NCBI RefSeq assembly: GCF_012926615.1 | Contig: NZ_JABBNU010000007.1 | Coordinates: forward strand, 248,001-312,000 | DNA length: 64,000 nucleotides | Direction: 5' to 3' | DNA from: Marinigracilibium pacificum | GTDB lineage: Bacteria; Bacteroidota; Bacteroidia; Cytophagales; Cyclobacteriaceae | Part shown: positions 1 to 8,335 of the stretch, in pieces | How the letters are laid out: every line of letters starts with the position of its first letter | How positions within the stretch are numbered: the first letter of the stretch is position 1 | Position numbers and translations under genes: made by a program | Notes under the pieces: model-generated | What the model saw: only the letters and a program-made list of their open reading frames with translations | Database searches by the model: none | What the model was told of the DNA's origin: nothing

Positions 1-64
1 AGTTGAGACAAATGTTAATACAAATAATAAAAGATGTTTGAGAATGTCTTTTAAAGTGAATTTA

Positions 65-682
65 TTATCTGTCATTATTAAAGAAATTGATTAAAACTTC
101 TGGTCCATCTACTAAGATTGCTTTAATACCTAATTGTTTAGCAGAATTAACATTTTGTACTAGGTCATCAAAAAGTAAAGTTTCTGAAGGGATAAGGTCA
201 TTTTCTTCAAGTATTTGTTGAAATACTTCCGGGTTTGGTTTTCTTTTTCTCATAGAAAACGAATAATAAGAGCGGTCAAAATATGATCCAATATCTTTAT
301 TCCCGTTAGTTCTTTCAAGAATATTATTTACTCCATCAAGGTGAATAGGAGAAGTATTACTCATTAAATAAGTAGAATAATTTTCTCTTAAATTTTCTAA
401 TAAGGTAATTCGTTGAAGTGGAATATCTAGCAGCATTGCATTCCAGGCTTCATCTAATTCTTCATCTGAAAGGTTGTGATTTAGGATCTCTCTCATCTCT
501 TCGCGAAACTCTTCGTTATTGATTTCGCCTAATTCATACCTTTCAGTAATTTTTGATTCAAAAATTTTCGCCTTGGCAACATCGACGTCACTATTGCAAT
601 AAGATACTAGTTTTGAGTATGTTAAATCAGTGTTTAGGTTGATGATTACACCACCAAGATCAAATATTATGTTTTGATACAT
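65..682 (-). CDS. HAD-IA family hydrolase
   Basis: This 205-residue protein is a HAD-superfamily phosphatase, probably cytosolic, acting on a small phosphorylated metabolite that cannot be named from sequence. Motif I is FDLGGV with nucleophile Asp8; the usual second Asp is Gly10, as in the DxGGV subgroup of HAD-IA proteins. Motif II is SNTS (Ser108), motif III is Lys148 in RKRKPNP, and motif IV is the acidic pair Asp172-Asp173. The helical cap lies at about residues 18-95. The length is normal for the family. It is transcribed alone, divergently from the tRNA, from a good promoter candidate at 718-748. The family is sure; the substrate is unknown. Confidence 0.88.
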   Translation of the reverse strand: MYQNIIFDLGGVIINLNTDLTYSKLVSYCNSDVDVAKAKIFESKITERYELGEINNEEFREEMREILNHNLSDEELDEAWNAMLLDIPLQRITLLENLRENYSTYLMSNTSPIHLDGVNNILERTNGNKDIGSYFDRSYYSFSMRKRKPNPEVFQQILEENDLIPSETLLFDDLVQNVNSAKQLGIKAILVDGPEVLINFFNNDR

Positions 683-717
683 AAATTTTTCTTTAATCAG
701 TTTGGGATTTTATTCTG

Positions 718-748
718 CAAATATGTAACATTGCAATCCCAAATCAAA
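718..748 (-). promoter_or_regulatory. Bacteroidota-type promoter for the HAD hydrolase gene
   Basis: Read on the minus strand, TTTG (748-745), 19 bases, then CATATTTG (725-718). This fits the Bacteroidota pattern TTTG-N19-TAnnTTTG with one mismatch in the -7 box. The gene starts 36 bases downstream. The spacing supports the call; no experimental start is known. Confidence 0.45.
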
Positions 749-769
749 GCTGAAACGAAAAGGCTTTTG

Positions 770-843
770 GGGCCCTTAGCTCAGTTGGTTAGAGCACCTG
801 ACTCATAATCAGGTGGCCGCTGGTTCGAGCCCAGCAGGGCCCA
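770..843 (+). tRNA. tRNA with CAU anticodon (Met or Ile2)
   Basis: A complete 74-base cloverleaf. The acceptor stem GGGCCCT pairs with AGGGCCC, followed by discriminator A843. The D-arm contains AGCTCAGTTGGTTAGAGC, the anticodon stem is CCTGA/TCAGG around loop CTCATAA, and the T-arm holds GGTTCGAGCC. CCA is not encoded (ACA follows). The anticodon CAU could belong to elongator tRNA-Met or to tRNA-Ile2, whose C34 is changed to lysidine by TilS. The acceptor and T-stem resemble E. coli tRNA-Ile2 more than elongator tRNA-Met, so I lean to Ile2, but sequence alone does not settle this. Confidence 0.95.
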
Positions 844-880
844 CAGTAAAAAAGAAGCTTCACAGAGATGTGAGGCTTTT
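828..880 (+). repeat. 53-bp direct repeat, copy 1 (tRNA 3' end plus terminator)
   Basis: This stretch holds the last 16 bases of the tRNA and the terminator hairpin that follows. It is identical over 53 bases to 1025-1077. The copies start 197 bases apart. A duplicated tRNA 3' end is the usual footprint of site-specific integration, but the intervening 144 bases hold no gene. Confidence 0.95.
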
Positions 881-883
881 TTT
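855..883 (+). terminator. Rho-independent terminator of the tRNA
   Basis: Nine-base stem AAGCTTCAC (855-863) / GTGAGGCTT (870-878) with one G-U pair, a six-base loop, and an unbroken T run to 883. It follows the tRNA closely, as expected. Confidence 0.8.
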
Positions 884-1024
884 ATACCCAATATTATGTT
901 GCATAAATGCTGGGTGAGAAGTTTATGCTGATATTGATGTCATATCTGAAAAATAAATAAGGGTTTAAAATACCTTAATTAGGAGCAATCATAAATTTTA
1001 TTTCATTGACATCAATCGTCAGTA
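881..1024. other. Gene-free segment between the two tRNA-end repeats
   Basis: This 144-base AT-rich segment has no plausible gene. It contains a short inverted repeat GCATAAA (901-907) / TTTATGC (922-928). A second, more widely spaced pair is ATTGATGTCA (933-942) / TGACATCAAT (1007-1016), extended imperfectly outward by CTGA/TCAG. It may be the remains of a deleted insertion or a small non-autonomous element. Confidence 0.4.
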
Positions 1025-1077
1025 AGCCCAGCAGGGCCCACAGTAAAAAAGAAGCTTCACAGAGATGTGAGGCTTTT
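1025..1077 (+). repeat. 53-bp direct repeat, copy 2 (orphan tRNA 3' end)
   Basis: Exact copy of 828-880, including the 3' end of the tRNA and the hairpin of its terminator, but with no tRNA body upstream. The T run is cut to four bases, so the second hairpin is a weaker terminator. About 185 bases of AT-rich sequence without a gene follow, up to the short reading frame at 1264. Confidence 0.95.
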
Positions 1078-1208
1078 AAATGATTCAAACTGTTATAAAT
1101 ATATCAATCCAATTAACGACCATAACCAAGGGTAAATATTTCAATATCTGCAATAATTTTCTCATTAGATTTTTGTGAAAATCACCCTCTCAAATTGTGA
1201 AAATGCTC

Positions 1209-1241
1209 TTTGTATTGTGATTTGATATGATTGTATAATTG
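1209..1241 (+). promoter_or_regulatory. Possible promoter of the mannan locus
   Basis: TTTG at 1209-1212 and TATAATTG at 1234-1241, 21 bases apart, resemble the TTTG / TAnnTTTG boxes with one mismatch and slightly long spacing. It lies just upstream of the short frame at 1264 and susC. A weak call based on position and partial match. The HTCS regulator of the locus would be expected to bind near here. Confidence 0.3.
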
Positions 1242-1263
1242 TCATATCAGTTATTTAATACAA

Positions 1264-1401
1264 ATGAAAGACATTAAAAAAAGACCTGAACATTCAGAAG
1301 TGCCCAATAGGAGAAAGTTGAGAAAACTTCTGTTACTGGAATTACTAATAATAGGCCTAAGTCTTGTCATTGCCTTGATTGCTTACATTAATTACCTATA
1401 A
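1264..1401 (+). CDS. Small single-span membrane protein (45 aa), putative
   Basis: An ATG-started frame of 45 residues ends two bases before the susC start. The first 21 residues are hydrophilic and basic (MKDIKKRPEH, then an RRK run). Residues 22-44 form one hydrophobic helix (LLLLELLIIGLSLVIALIAY). The topology would be cytoplasmic N-terminus, short C-terminus outside. The position in front of susC suggests co-transcription, and it could also act as a translated leader. I recognise no family. Support is the coherent membrane topology and the tight spacing; it may still be a chance frame. Confidence 0.45.
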   Translation: MKDIKKRPEHSEVPNRRKLRKLLLLELLIIGLSLVIALIAYINYL

Positions 1402-1403
1402 AC

Positions 1404-4400
1404 ATGAGAGTAAATTTTACTGTTTTTATTGTCCTGATGATATTTCAAATTCAATTGGTCTTTGCCCAACGATCAATTTCAGGAACCATAAGGGATTCTG
1501 ATGGATTTGGACTGACTGGTGCAACCATATATATTGAAGGAACCCAAATAGGAACAACTGCCGGCATTGATGGAGAATTTTCTCTAGAGGTACCTTCTGA
1601 TGAGACAATTCTAATAGTCACCTATATTGGTTTTAATCCACAAAAAATTATAGTAGGAGATCGCTCAATCTTCAATATTATCCTTGAAGAAAATATAGAA
1701 TTACTTAATGAAATTATTGTTGTAGGGTATGGAGAAATTAAGAAAAGTGATCTTACTGGTTCTGTAGGTTCGGTTGATACTGAACAAATTCAAAAAATAG
1801 CTACAGTTGATATTGGTAGAGCTATACAAGGGAAAGTTGCCGGGGTACAGGTTACTACCAATTCCGGAGCACCTGGATCTGGAACTAGTGTTAGAGTGCG
1901 TGGTATCGGATCATTTTCTAATTCAAATCCTCTATATGTAGTTGACGGCTTTCTAACTGATGATATTAGTAATGTATCTCCAAATGATATTGAAAATATA
2001 GAGGTATTAAAAGATGCTTCAGCCACTGCAATTTACGGATCAAGAGGAGCTAATGGTGTAGTTATTGTTACCACGAAAAAAGGATTGTCAAATGGTGTTC
2101 AGGTTGAATTTAACGGTTACTACGGTACTCAATCAGCATGGAAGACCATTGATTTGTTAAATGCAAATGACTATGCCCAGACCTATCTGGATTTAAAAGG
2201 AGGGCAATTAAGTGGAATAGAATCTGAGGATTTAAGGCAATGGATTCAGCAAACTTTAGCTGGAAATAACTCAGGGACAGAATGGCAATCGGAAGTACTA
2301 CAAAATGCTCCGATTCAATCTTATGATATAAGTGTAAGAGGAGGTTTTAAAAAGTTAAGATATAGTTTCGGCGGAACTCATTTTAAGCAAGATGGCGTTG
2401 TTATAAATTCTTATGGTAAACGATCACAAGGAAATGTTGATTTGGAATTTAAGGTAACAGATAAACTCTCCTTATCGGGTGGTTTGAAGTATTCAATAAA
2501 CGAAAATACTGTTTATGATCAGGGTACTTATTCAAGTGTTTTGGGTACTGCAGTGCGAAAAGATCCTGTTAATCCTGTTCTGGATCCTGTAACCGGAAAT
2601 TGGGACCGTACAAATTTAACAGACATAGAAAATCCAGCCAGATTGGGTTATATTAGCCAATTCAGAATTCAAGAATCAGAGAGGTTACAGCCCACTTTTG
2701 GAATTACCTATAAAATTACTAATGCACTTACTTTCAGAAGTAATGTAATATGGGATAAAAGGGACATTACCGGTAACTACTTAAGACCAATTTATACCAC
2801 TGTTGAAAGTAAGAATCTAGGTAATAATGGACAGCCAATAATTAATCCCCAAGAAACAAATACTACTGAAGAGCTACAGGTTCAGACAAATAAATTAAAT
2901 GTTCTTCAAAATTCAAATACCATATCCTATGATAAATCTATAAATGATCATAGTATCAATGCCGTATTAGGATTTGAAACGTATCAAAGTGACATCAGCA
3001 ATATTACAGAACAAGTTTTTACTGACTCAATAGGTGTATCTGATCCGTTAAGAGAAAGAGCATTTAATTTGATGTCTTATTTTGCTCGTGCGGTTTATTC
3101 ATACAAGAGCAAATATTTATTAACCGCTACTGTTCGTAGAGATGGATCAAGTAAATTTCCTGAAGAAAATAGATGGGGTACTTTTCCTTCATTTTCAGCT
3201 GGATGGAATGTTGACAGGGAATCATTTTTTCCTGAATCGAAAATCATTTCAGGATTAAAAATAAGAGGAGGCTGGGGAGAAGTTGGTAATCAGGAGCCAA
3301 TACAGCCTTATGCTTTTTATTCTGTTTTAAGTCCAGGTTGGCAATATGCATTTGATAATAATTCACCCTCTCAGGGCTATGCTCCGACTTTTATTCCGTC
3401 AGAGAGTATTACCTGGGAGGTTTCCCGGATGTCAAATGTAGGTCTGGACTTTTATTTTCTAGACAATAGGCTTTCATTATCTACAGAGTATTATATAAAA
3501 GATACTAAAGATTTATTAGTTGATTCGCGATTTGTGCCAGCTCCGGTTTTTGCCGGAGCCCAGGCACCTACTTCTAATGCAGGGGCAATGACTAATAAAG
3601 GTCTTGAAATCACATTGGATTTTAAGCAAAAGTTTAAATCATTTTCTTTTAACGTTGGAGGGAATATAGCCTTTATAACCAACGAAGTTACGGCTATTGG
3701 AGCTGCAAATAACATCCAAGGTGCTGCATATGAAGCAAAAACACAGATTCCAGCTACCCGTACTGTAGTTGGTGGAGAGTTTGGAGCGTTTTATGGGCTG
3801 AAGTCCCAAGGAATATTTCAATCTGCTGAAGAAGTTGATGCACATGGTGCTCAACCAACTGCCCAACCTGGAGATGTGAAATGGCTGGATCATAACAATG
3901 ATGGAGAAATTACTATTGAGGACGCGGTTTTACTTGGAAGTCCAATTCCGGATTTTACTTACGGATTTTACCTAAATGTTGAGTTTAAGAATTTTGATTT
4001 TAGCGCATCTTTTCTGGGTAGTCAAGGTAATGAAATTGCTAATATCATGACCTACTACTATAGGGGCTCAGATGTAATTGATAATAATCTTTTGAAGTCA
4101 CGAGTTGAAAATGCCTGGACGGGGCCAGGTTCAACTAATACTGAACCAAGATTAACTGAGTCTGTCACACAAAATGATTGGTTTAGTGATAGATATATAG
4201 AAGATGGTTCATTTCTGAGGTTAAGAAATGTTCAATTAGGATATACTTTGCCTTCTCAAGTCACTAGCAAGATAAAACTTAGCAGGGTAAGATTTTACCT
4301 TTCCGCAGATAACTTATTGACCTTTACAGATTATTCAGGCTTTGACCCAGAAGTAGGTCTTGCATTTAATGGAGACCCTTTTGGAAATGGGGTAGATCTG

Positions 4401-4454
4401 GGAAATTATCCACAACCGAGAACAATCATTTTTGGTACAAACATCAAATTTTAA
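1404..4454 (+). CDS. susC: SusC/RagA-type TonB-dependent outer-membrane transporter
   Basis: This 1016-residue protein imports oligosaccharides across the outer membrane, powered by TonB-ExbBD, with the SusD lipoprotein as its lid. Residues 1-21 are a signal peptide ending at FAQ. Residues about 24-105 form a carboxypeptidase-regulatory-like domain (SISGTIRDSDGFGLTGATI). The plug follows, with the typical VRVRGIGSF and VLKDASATAIYGSRGANGV signatures near 165-222. The remainder is a 22-strand barrel ending in an aromatic-rich final strand. The length is normal. The next gene starts just past its stop. Given the downstream enzymes, the substrate is inferred to be beta-manno-oligosaccharide. Confidence 0.96.
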   Translation: MRVNFTVFIVLMIFQIQLVFAQRSISGTIRDSDGFGLTGATIYIEGTQIGTTAGIDGEFSLEVPSDETILIVTYIGFNPQKIIVGDRSIFNIILEENIELLNEIIVVGYGEIKKSDLTGSVGSVDTEQIQKIATVDIGRAIQGKVAGVQVTTNSGAPGSGTSVRVRGIGSFSNSNPLYVVDGFLTDDISNVSPNDIENIEVLKDASATAIYGSRGANGVVIVTTKKGLSNGVQVEFNGYYGTQSAWKTIDLLNANDYAQTYLDLKGGQLSGIESEDLRQWIQQTLAGNNSGTEWQSEVLQNAPIQSYDISVRGGFKKLRYSFGGTHFKQDGVVINSYGKRSQGNVDLEFKVTDKLSLSGGLKYSINENTVYDQGTYSSVLGTAVRKDPVNPVLDPVTGNWDRTNLTDIENPARLGYISQFRIQESERLQPTFGITYKITNALTFRSNVIWDKRDITGNYLRPIYTTVESKNLGNNGQPIINPQETNTTEELQVQTNKLNVLQNSNTISYDKSINDHSINAVLGFETYQSDISNITEQVFTDSIGVSDPLRERAFNLMSYFARAVYSYKSKYLLTATVRRDGSSKFPEENRWGTFPSFSAGWNVDRESFFPESKIISGLKIRGGWGEVGNQEPIQPYAFYSVLSPGWQYAFDNNSPSQGYAPTFIPSESITWEVSRMSNVGLDFYFLDNRLSLSTEYYIKDTKDLLVDSRFVPAPVFAGAQAPTSNAGAMTNKGLEITLDFKQKFKSFSFNVGGNIAFITNEVTAIGAANNIQGAAYEAKTQIPATRTVVGGEFGAFYGLKSQGIFQSAEEVDAHGAQPTAQPGDVKWLDHNNDGEITIEDAVLLGSPIPDFTYGFYLNVEFKNFDFSASFLGSQGNEIANIMTYYYRGSDVIDNNLLKSRVENAWTGPGSTNTEPRLTESVTQNDWFSDRYIEDGSFLRLRNVQLGYTLPSQVTSKIKLSRVRFYLSADNLLTFTDYSGFDPEVGLAFNGDPFGNGVDLGNYPQPRTIIFGTNIKF

Positions 4455-4458
4455 ATCC

Positions 4459-6099
4459 ATGAAATCATCAATTTCACTTTTAATATTTCTGGTATTATTT
4501 ATTTCATGTAGCGATTTTCTAGTAGAAGAGCCAACTACTGAAATTACTGAGTCAGATTTCTTTACATCCGAAGAAAATGCAATCACTGCATTAAATGCCG
4601 TTTATGATCCACTTGGGTGGGGTGAATCCTCAATACTTGGGAGTAGAGGCCATTCATATGAGTTTATTATTGGGGATATCTGTACTGATGATTCAGAAAA
4701 AGGCTCAACTACTGGTGATCAATCTAGCATCAATTTTTTAAAGAATTTCACCTCTGGTGCAGGATCCAGTAATTTGTCTGTATTATGGAGTAAGCATTAT
4801 ATCGCAATAGCCAGAGCAAATTTTGTTTTGAAAAATCTGGAAGATGCTCCTTTTAATGATTTAGTTAAAGAGGAGCTTCAGGCAGAAGTAAGATTCGTTA
4901 GAGCTTATAGTTATTTTTTACTTGTTCGAATTTTTGGGCCTGTGCCATTATTTGATAAACCTGTTAGTCCGGAAGATATTAATACAAAAGATTTTACGAA
5001 TGCTGCAATTAATGAGATATATCTCCAAATAGAGGAGGATTTAAACTTCGCAATTGAAAAACTTCCGGTCAAAGGTGTTAGAGAAATTGGAAGAGCAAAT
5101 AAAGGAGCAGCTGCGGCCTATTTATCAAGAGTTATAATGTATCAGTTAGGTACTGATAATACAAACCAACATACATGGCAGGAAGTTTTTGATTTAACAA
5201 ACAACTTTATTGATGGTTTGTATGGAAATTATTCTCTAGCTGTCAATTATGCTGAGTTATTTGATCCGATTGGAGAAAATAACAATGAATCAATTTTTGA
5301 AATTCAATCTATAGATAATGATATAGATCCATTTAATGAAGGTGCTTATGTTGGATCTGAATGGTCAATTTTTCAGCATCCTCAATTCATGGGAGGGTGG
5401 GGTTTTAATACGCCAACCCAGGATTTAGCGAATTCTTTTGAAGCAAATGACCCGCGAAGGCAAAATACAGCTTTAACCAATGGAGAATTTGCCTATGGTA
5501 TTGAAATGATTGAAAACATCAGAAATCAAACAGGTTTTTATTCAAGGAAAGCAATATTATCTCCTGATTTTTGGGGATCGGGAGGTGATGGCAAGAGAAA
5601 AGGCTCGGGATATAACATAAGAAAATTCAGATATGCTGATATTCTTTTAATGAACGCCGAGGCTGCTTATCACATAGGTAATAATCCTCAAGCCATCCTA
5701 CGCCTTTCTGAAATAAGAAACAGAGCAAGTCAGAGTACATATCCACGTGGATTTGATTCAAGTGATCCTGAAGGATTTACTCAAACAGGTTTTCCCCCTT
5801 TAGATAATTCTATTATCCCTACTTCAGGACAGGCACTACTAGATTTTATTTATCTGGAAAGAAGAAGAGAATTTGGCATGGAGCAACTGAGGTATTGGGA
5901 TTTAGTACGTACCGGAAGGTATGTGTCAACTATGGAAATGAAATATGGGACTTCCGGTTCTGTAATTCTTAATCATTCATTTGTTGCCGGAGGTGATAGA
6001 ACAGCTGGAAAGACAATTGTAAATCCAATTCCGGTATTTCCAATTCCTGCCTTCGAGGTAGCAGATTGGGGAATCCTGCAAAACCCTGGATATAATTAA
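4459..6099 (+). CDS. susD: SusD/RagB-family surface glycan-binding lipoprotein
   Basis: SusD proteins sit on the cell surface, bind the glycan and close over SusC. I chose the ATG at 4459 because it gives a clean lipoprotein signal (MKSSISLLIFLVLFISC, lipid Cys17). The upstream ATG at 4432 would add nine hydrophilic residues and overlap susC. The 546-residue product shows the SusD helical core (RAYSYFLLVRIFGPVPL; FRYADILLMNAEA) and the C-terminal RRREFGMEQLRYWDLVRTG signature. The gene follows susC by four bases and is surely co-transcribed with it. Mannan specificity is inferred from context. Confidence 0.95.
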   Translation: MKSSISLLIFLVLFISCSDFLVEEPTTEITESDFFTSEENAITALNAVYDPLGWGESSILGSRGHSYEFIIGDICTDDSEKGSTTGDQSSINFLKNFTSGAGSSNLSVLWSKHYIAIARANFVLKNLEDAPFNDLVKEELQAEVRFVRAYSYFLLVRIFGPVPLFDKPVSPEDINTKDFTNAAINEIYLQIEEDLNFAIEKLPVKGVREIGRANKGAAAAYLSRVIMYQLGTDNTNQHTWQEVFDLTNNFIDGLYGNYSLAVNYAELFDPIGENNNESIFEIQSIDNDIDPFNEGAYVGSEWSIFQHPQFMGGWGFNTPTQDLANSFEANDPRRQNTALTNGEFAYGIEMIENIRNQTGFYSRKAILSPDFWGSGGDGKRKGSGYNIRKFRYADILLMNAEAAYHIGNNPQAILRLSEIRNRASQSTYPRGFDSSDPEGFTQTGFPPLDNSIIPTSGQALLDFIYLERRREFGMEQLRYWDLVRTGRYVSTMEMKYGTSGSVILNHSFVAGGDRTAGKTIVNPIPVFPIPAFEVADWGILQNPGYN

Positions 6100-6125
6100 T
6101 AACCAAATTAATAAACCTATAAATC

Positions 6126-7133
6126 ATGAATAATAAATTTAAAACACTATTAATGAGTATGACAATCGTTCTAGGAACAATGGTTATGCTAAACTCTTGT
6201 GATGAGGATGATCCCATCACTTTCGAATCAAATCCAGAGCAATTTTGCCTTGAAAATCCAAAAGATTCAAGATGTTTCGATATAGATCCGGATGCGTTTT
6301 GCGATGCAAACCCTTTTGATGAACAGTGCTGTATACCAAGCCAAGATCTTGACTGCTATTGTTCTACAGGGGATAATGGAACCACCGACACAGAAAACTG
6401 TTGTTTATTTGATTATAACCCTAACTGCTTCTGTGAAGCTAATCCGGATGACCCACAATGTGCGCAAGATTTTGGAGTAGGTAACGGAATTGGTTTGGTG
6501 ATTGATTTTGAGTCCGGACTAGAGTCATTTGCACCTGACTTTTATAATCCATCAGGGAAAGTTGAGTTTAATGGTAGTTCTACAATAATGGCTGTAGAAG
6601 GAGATAATTATCTTTCTCTGGTAATGGCAGCTGACGATCCTGCCAAAGACTGGCATGACTTCAAATACTGGCCTTCTGCTATGGACAATGATCCTGATAA
6701 TGACGATGATGCACTGATAGATTTTACCACAATGTCAGACCCTCATTTGAATTTCTGGTTAAATACCGGTGCTGATAGCGCTGCTTTAACTATAGATTTT
6801 CAGACTTTGTTTGATGATGGTTCAACCGGCGAATGGGCATTCCATACTTTTCTTCAGGACGCTACTCAAGGAGAATGGAGACTATATAGCATAAGTTTAT
6901 CTAGATTGTTTAGTAACGATGAAACCTTAGCTGCAGAAATACCTGGTCTGGCATTGCCAAATCAATCATGGGGAGGAACTGACAAGGAGTTTTCATTAAC
7001 AAGTTATAATCACCAGATGATCAAATTTGCCTTAATGGCTCAGGATTGGGCAATATTGGGCAATTATGAAGCTCACTTAGATGCAATTTCGATTACTGAT
7101 GGTCCTTTGGAACAGCTTCCTTGGATTAAATAA
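6126..7133 (+). CDS. Cys-rich surface lipoprotein, probable glycan-binding protein of the mannan locus
   Basis: This 335-residue lipoprotein (lipid Cys25 in MLNSC) occupies the place of SusE/SusF or other surface glycan-binding proteins, 26 bases after susD. Residues about 30-120 form an unusual linker rich in cysteine and acidic residues. It has four related units of the form FC..NP.D..C, such as FCLENPKDSRC, FCDANPFDEQC and FCEANPDDPQC, with CC pairs. Residues about 125-335 look like a beta-sandwich carbohydrate-binding module (FESGLESFAPDFYNPSGKVEF at its start; aromatic residues in WHDFKYWPS, NQSWGG). Binding to mannan is inferred. A terminator-like hairpin follows. Confidence 0.75.
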   Translation: MNNKFKTLLMSMTIVLGTMVMLNSCDEDDPITFESNPEQFCLENPKDSRCFDIDPDAFCDANPFDEQCCIPSQDLDCYCSTGDNGTTDTENCCLFDYNPNCFCEANPDDPQCAQDFGVGNGIGLVIDFESGLESFAPDFYNPSGKVEFNGSSTIMAVEGDNYLSLVMAADDPAKDWHDFKYWPSAMDNDPDNDDDALIDFTTMSDPHLNFWLNTGADSAALTIDFQTLFDDGSTGEWAFHTFLQDATQGEWRLYSISLSRLFSNDETLAAEIPGLALPNQSWGGTDKEFSLTSYNHQMIKFALMAQDWAILGNYEAHLDAISITDGPLEQLPWIK

Positions 7134-7164
7134 AATAAATAATTGCCTCATACTTAAATAAAAT

Positions 7165-7192
7165 AAAAGCCGGCTCATCCGAGCTGGCTTTT
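7165..7192 (+). terminator. Hairpin between the Sus genes and the enzyme genes
   Basis: A 12-base stem AAAAGCCGGCTC / GAGCTGGCTTTT with one G-U pair and loop ATCC. The stem ends in TTTT but the T run is short. It lies inside what appears to be one operon, so it probably reduces read-through or protects the 3' end of the susCD message, giving more Sus protein than enzyme. Confidence 0.7.
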
Positions 7193-7204
7193 ACACCCAA
7201 TCTC

Positions 7205-8335
7205 ATGAAAAGTATATTTTTCTTTATAGCCGGATTTTTACTTAGTGTGCAATTGAATGCTCAAACCTCAATTGCTAACCTTTCAGATCAGAAGGCTACA
7301 AAAAAGACGAGGAATCTATATGCATTTCTTAGCTCTGTCAAGGCAGGACAAACAATGTTTGGACATCAGGATGACTTTTTATACGGTCTCGACTGGAAGT
7401 ATAATCTTAAATCTGATGTTGAAATAATTTCAGGAAACCGACCTGCTATTGTTGGCTGGGATATCGGTAATCTAGGACATGAGGTTAATATTGATAGTTT
7501 TCGTTTTGATCAGATTATCAAGGGAATAAAATATGTTTATAGAAAAGGGGGAATAAATACAATCTCCTGGCATATGATTAACCCGTTAACCGGAGGCTCT
7601 TCGTGGGATAAAGAAATAAATATTAGTAAAATCTTACCAGGTGGGTCTGCACATAATGCTTATACCAAAAAGCTGGATGAATTTGCCAATTTCATTAATA
7701 AGTGCAGGGTGGGATTATTTACAAATATTCCAATTATTTTCAGACCATTTCATGAACATAATGGTGATTGGTTTTGGTGGGGTAAGTCACATGCTAAGGA
7801 AGAAGAATATATTTCTCTGTGGAGGTTCACTGTTGATTATCTAAGAAATGAAAAGAATTTACATAATCTGATTTTTGTTTTTAGTCCTGATAGAAGCAGA
7901 ATGAACCTGACAATGGAAAGTTATCATTATGGATATCCTGGTGATGATTATGTTGATATCATAGGTTTGGATAATTATTGGGACATGGGACATCCTGTAA
8001 ATACTAAATCCCCTGAAGAGCAATTATTAGATTTCATAAACAGCATAAAGCTTATTTCTCAGATAGCTAGAGACAAGAACAAGGTATCTGCATTAACAGA
8101 AACGGGAAATGACAGGATAACTATACCCAATTGGTATACAGAAAGATTACTAGAACCATTGAGAAGTAATGATACTGATCTTGCCTGGGTATTGGTATGG
8201 AGAAATGCTAGTAAGCAGCACTATTTTGTTCCTGATAAAGGGCATGTTAATGAACAGGATTTTATTGTTTTTGAACAGGATAGTAGCACATTATTTCTGA
8301 ATGATATTCAAAATCCATATAAGAAGAACAAATGA
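7205..8335 (+). CDS. GH26 endo-beta-1,4-mannanase
   Basis: A 376-residue glycoside hydrolase of family 26 that cleaves beta-1,4-mannan, often releasing mannobiose. The signal peptide is residues 1-19 (ending LNAQ), so it is exported. The GH26 acid/base motif RPFHEHNGDWFWWG puts the catalytic acid at Glu184, and ALTETG puts the nucleophile at Glu299. Other family marks are FGHQDDFLYG near 52 and FSPDRSR near 226. No extra binding module is present. It has no lipoprotein cysteine or T9SS tail and is probably periplasmic, like the mannobiose-forming ManA of Bacteroides fragilis. Its stop overlaps the next start by four bases. Confidence 0.93.
   Translation: MKSIFFFIAGFLLSVQLNAQTSIANLSDQKATKKTRNLYAFLSSVKAGQTMFGHQDDFLYGLDWKYNLKSDVEIISGNRPAIVGWDIGNLGHEVNIDSFRFDQIIKGIKYVYRKGGINTISWHMINPLTGGSSWDKEINISKILPGGSAHNAYTKKLDEFANFINKCRVGLFTNIPIIFRPFHEHNGDWFWWGKSHAKEEEYISLWRFTVDYLRNEKNLHNLIFVFSPDRSRMNLTMESYHYGYPGDDYVDIIGLDNYWDMGHPVNTKSPEEQLLDFINSIKLISQIARDKNKVSALTETGNDRITIPNWYTERLLEPLRSNDTDLAWVLVWRNASKQHYFVPDKGHVNEQDFIVFEQDSSTLFLNDIQNPYKKNK

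Noticed and set aside
828-1077. CRISPR-like repeat-spacer unit
   Set aside because: Only two copies, repeat longer than usual, the repeat is the end of a tRNA, and no cas gene is in the window.
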